Assembly: GCA_902496845.1 (NCBI GenBank)
Contig: CABVCJ010000016.1
Span: forward strand, 1 to 34,537
DNA from: an uncultured Collinsella sp.
GTDB lineage: Bacteria; Actinomycetota; Coriobacteriia; Coriobacteriales; Coriobacteriaceae
Length of the DNA: 34,537 nt
Direction of reading: 5' to 3'
In this document: piece after piece, positions 32,624 to 34,537 of the stretch
How positions within the stretch are numbered: position 1 is the first letter of the stretch
Layout: each line of letters opens with the position of its first letter
Position numbers and translations under genes: made by a program
The notes under the pieces: generated by a model
What the model was told of the DNA's origin: nothing
Databases searched by the model: none
The model's input: only the letters and a program-made list of their open reading frames with translations

Positions 32624-34195
32624 ATGGACGTCGCCGCATTTTTGCTGGCTCTTGTGCCTATCATCTGGCTTGTCGTGATGCTGCTGTGCTTTAAATGGCC
32701 GGCCTGGAAAGCCGCGATTGGTTCGTTTGTTCTTTCGTGCGTGCTCGCCTTTGCGTGGTGGCATTTGCCGGTGGCGCAGATAGCCACGGCCTCGCTCGAG
32801 GGCTTTTTGATGGCGCTGTGGCCCATCGTGTTGGTGATTATCGCCGCCGTCTTTACGTATAACCTCTGCGTTCGCACGGGCGCCATGGACGTGATCGGCA
32901 GCATGATCACCTCCATCAGCAGCGATCGCCGTCTGCTGGCGCTGCTCGTGGCGTGGTGCTTCGGCGGCTTTATGGAGGGCATGGCTGGCTTTGGTACCGC
33001 TGTCGCCATTCCCGCCGGCATGCTCGCGGGCCTTGGTTTTGAGGCCGTGCCTGCCGTGCTGATCTGCCTGCTGGCCAACGGCGTGCCCACGCCCTACGGC
33101 TCCATCGGCATCCCCACGGTGTCCGTTGCCGACCTGGTGGGTCTGGATTCCCTGCACCTGGCGACCGTTCAGCTGGTGCAGCTCGCACCGTTCTTTGTGG
33201 TGATGCCGCTGCTCATCGTGTTGGTTGCGGGCCGCGTGACCGACGATCAAGGCGATGTTGCGAGCGTAGGCGAGCGCCTGCACGGCGTGGCCGGCATCGC
33301 GCTGCTCTCTGGCGCGTCCTTTGTCGGCGCTGCCCTGGTCGTCGCTATGTTTGTGGGCCCCGAGCTTGCCGTGGTCGTGGGCTCCATCGTGTCGCTCGCG
33401 CTGACCGCCGCGCTTGCCATGCGCGCCGAGAAGTCCGGTCACCTGGACGCGCGCTTTCACATGAATATCGAGGCCGGTGAGCAGCTCACCGCTAAGTCGG
33501 CGCTTTCTGCCTGGTCGTGTTTCATCCTGATTTTTGTACTGCTGTTGGGTACGTCCAACCTGGTGCCCGCCGTGCATGCCGCGCTTGCGCCCTTTGCGAG
33601 TCACGTGCAGGTGTATTGCGGCGAGAACCCCGGCACGCTCACGTTTTCGTGGATTAACACGCCGGGTGTTTGGATCTTCCTGGCCGCGTTTATCGGCGGT
33701 GCCATTCAGGGGGCTTCGCCGCGCATGATGGGCGAGGTGCTGGCCGCGACTGTGAAGCAGATGATGCCGACGGTAATCACGATGCTTTCGGTGCTGGGCT
33801 GTGCCAAGGTGATGGGCTATGCGGGCATGATCTCTTCGATCAGTGCGTTCTGCATTGCCGTCGCCGGTGGTCTGTACCCGATTCTGGCCCCGTGGATCGG
33901 TGCCGTCGGTGCGTTCGTGACCGGTTCGGGCACATCGTCGGGCATGCTGTTTGGTCCCATTCAGAGCCAGGCCGCTTCGGCGCTGGGTGTGAGCGACTAC
34001 TGGATGGTTGCGTTGAACGCCCTGGGTGTCGCCGCCGGTAAAATGGTCTCGCCGCAGACGCTCGCGATTGGCCTCGCTGCCGTGCACGTGCGCGGTAAGG
34101 ACGCCGAGCTCCTGGGCGCAGTGCTGCCCTACGCCGCCGGCATGCTGGTCCTCATGAGCGTCATCGCCATGCTCGGCCAAGGCCTGCCGCTGTAG
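32624..34195 (+). CDS. lctP: L-lactate permease family transporter
   Basis: A 523-residue membrane protein of the LctP family (TC 2.A.14), proton symporters for L-lactate, D-lactate or glycolate. About 12-14 hydrophobic segments are visible. Family signatures are CFGGFMEGMAGFGTAVAIPAG near 110-130, LLANGVPTPYGSIGIPT near 147-165, FIGGAIQGASPRMM and TGSGTSSGMLFGPIQ near the C-terminus. Length is close to the usual 530-560. AAGGAG precedes ATG 32624. It is followed by palindromic repeats and then a new gene; no lactate dehydrogenase or LutABC genes are in view, so substrate specificity is not shown by context. Confidence 0.88.
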   Translation: MDVAAFLLALVPIIWLVVMLLCFKWPAWKAAIGSFVLSCVLAFAWWHLPVAQIATASLEGFLMALWPIVLVIIAAVFTYNLCVRTGAMDVIGSMITSISSDRRLLALLVAWCFGGFMEGMAGFGTAVAIPAGMLAGLGFEAVPAVLICLLANGVPTPYGSIGIPTVSVADLVGLDSLHLATVQLVQLAPFFVVMPLLIVLVAGRVTDDQGDVASVGERLHGVAGIALLSGASFVGAALVVAMFVGPELAVVVGSIVSLALTAALAMRAEKSGHLDARFHMNIEAGEQLTAKSALSAWSCFILIFVLLLGTSNLVPAVHAALAPFASHVQVYCGENPGTLTFSWINTPGVWIFLAAFIGGAIQGASPRMMGEVLAATVKQMMPTVITMLSVLGCAKVMGYAGMISSISAFCIAVAGGLYPILAPWIGAVGAFVTGSGTSSGMLFGPIQSQAASALGVSDYWMVALNALGVAAGKMVSPQTLAIGLAAVHVRGKDAELLGAVLPYAAGMLVLMSVIAMLGQGLPL

Positions 34196-34196
34196 T

Positions 34197-34270
34197 CGGC
34201 ACTTTGGGAACGTCCCTAAGTGCCGGCATCTAGGGACACTCCTTGGTTGTTGCCTGTTCATAAGTGTCCC
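34197..34270. repeat. Two adjacent palindromic repeats after the permease
   Basis: CGGCACTT / AAGTGCCG at 34197-34225 and GGGACACT / AGTGTCCC at 34233-34270 form two hairpins in tandem, starting 2 bp past the permease stop. They probably act as terminator structures or dispersed intergenic repeats; a related gaacgtcccc string recurs at 34288-34298. Confidence 0.5.
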
Positions 34271-34446
34271 CAACGGCTGGTCGTGTAAGAACGTCCCCAA
34301 TGACTAGGCCGCTTGCCTGCGATTTTTGACCGTTGGGCGGGCGCTTCGCCGTTGCCGCAAAAACGTTTTTGCATATCGGGTACAACGGGCTTTACGTGAG
34401 TAAAGTGCGCGCTGCGTCCGCGTGTCGCGTTTTTAAAGGAGGCCCC

Positions 34447-34537
34447 ATGCCTGGTGTTACCCCTGCAGAAGTTTTGTCCAACTTTGGCATTACGCTGGTC
34501 GAAGATCCCGCCGATAATCAGCCCCGCCTGTTGGTCG
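34447..34537 (+). CDS. Start of an unrecognised protein, cut by the window edge
   Basis: ATG 34447 has an ideal AAAGGAGG site 4-5 nt upstream and an open frame of 30 codons to the edge (MPGVTPAEVLSNFGITLVED...). Too short to identify. Upstream, CTTTAC-GTGA-GTAAAG at 34390-34405 is a short palindrome that may be an operator or leader hairpin. Confidence 0.65.
   Translation, partial: MPGVTPAEVLSNFGITLVEDPADNQPRLLV

Noticed and set aside
32618..34300. Histidine- and glycine-rich minus-strand open frame opposite the permease
   Set aside because: Composition artefact; the plus-strand product is a clear LctP family transporter.
1..34537. tRNA, rRNA, phage integrase or transposase genes
   Set aside because: None could be recognised on either strand by reading for typical motifs; a covariance-model search was not possible.

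Overview
The window is a GC-rich bacterial chromosome segment whose gene style (Shine-Dalgarno-led genes, many short hairpin repeats between genes, the housekeeping proteins present) suggests a gut actinobacterium of the class Coriobacteriia, most likely Collinsella or a close relative. That placement is an inference from protein and sequence style; no rRNA or marker gene is present.

Layout. Left flank (1-4276): an N-terminally truncated M20 peptidase (minus), a PD-(D/E)XK-like hypothetical protein (plus), an inverted-repeat element, then the serine biosynthesis pair serC-serA (minus). Centre (4803-27654): a defence island built on a type 1 BREX system, read on the plus strand: brxA, brxB, brxC, pglX (N-terminal part), [RloC/PrrC-like ATPase in two overlapping frames, RecQ-like helicase, DUF3800 protein on the opposite strand], pglX (C-terminal part), pglZ, brxL and two unrecognised genes. 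Right flank (27655-34537): an NhaP-type cation/proton antiporter (minus), a metallophosphoesterase (plus), a flippase-like membrane protein (minus), an LctP-family lactate permease (plus), and the first 30 codons of a further gene.

The notable part is the centre. All six core type 1 BREX genes are recognisable, but the methyltransferase gene pglX is cut in two: residues up to a family-typical DSFETSxDF..HPLL segment lie at 9796-12302 (with a one-base frameshift near 11890), and the remaining C-terminal domain lies 7.6 kb away at 19929-20897. Little or no PglX sequence appears lost at the split. The intervening DNA carries three extra candidate defence genes. The methylase core of pglX is strongly GC-rich, its target-recognition part and the following ATPase are AT-rich, and its C-terminus returns to the GC of the rest of the operon, so pglX looks like a three-part mosaic.

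The inserted block has two nested layers of direct repeats. A 55-bp repeat carrying the palindrome TTGTTGCTCAACAA precedes both the helicase and the pglX C-terminal gene. A roughly 64-bp repeat flanks the DUF3800 gene. Each 64-bp copy looks like a small transcription unit (promoter, short hairpin, terminator) pointing along the DUF3800 strand, and each contains a 9-nt stretch perfectly complementary to the DUF3800 ribosome binding site. This makes a candidate RNA-controlled toxin-like cassette inside a BREX operon.
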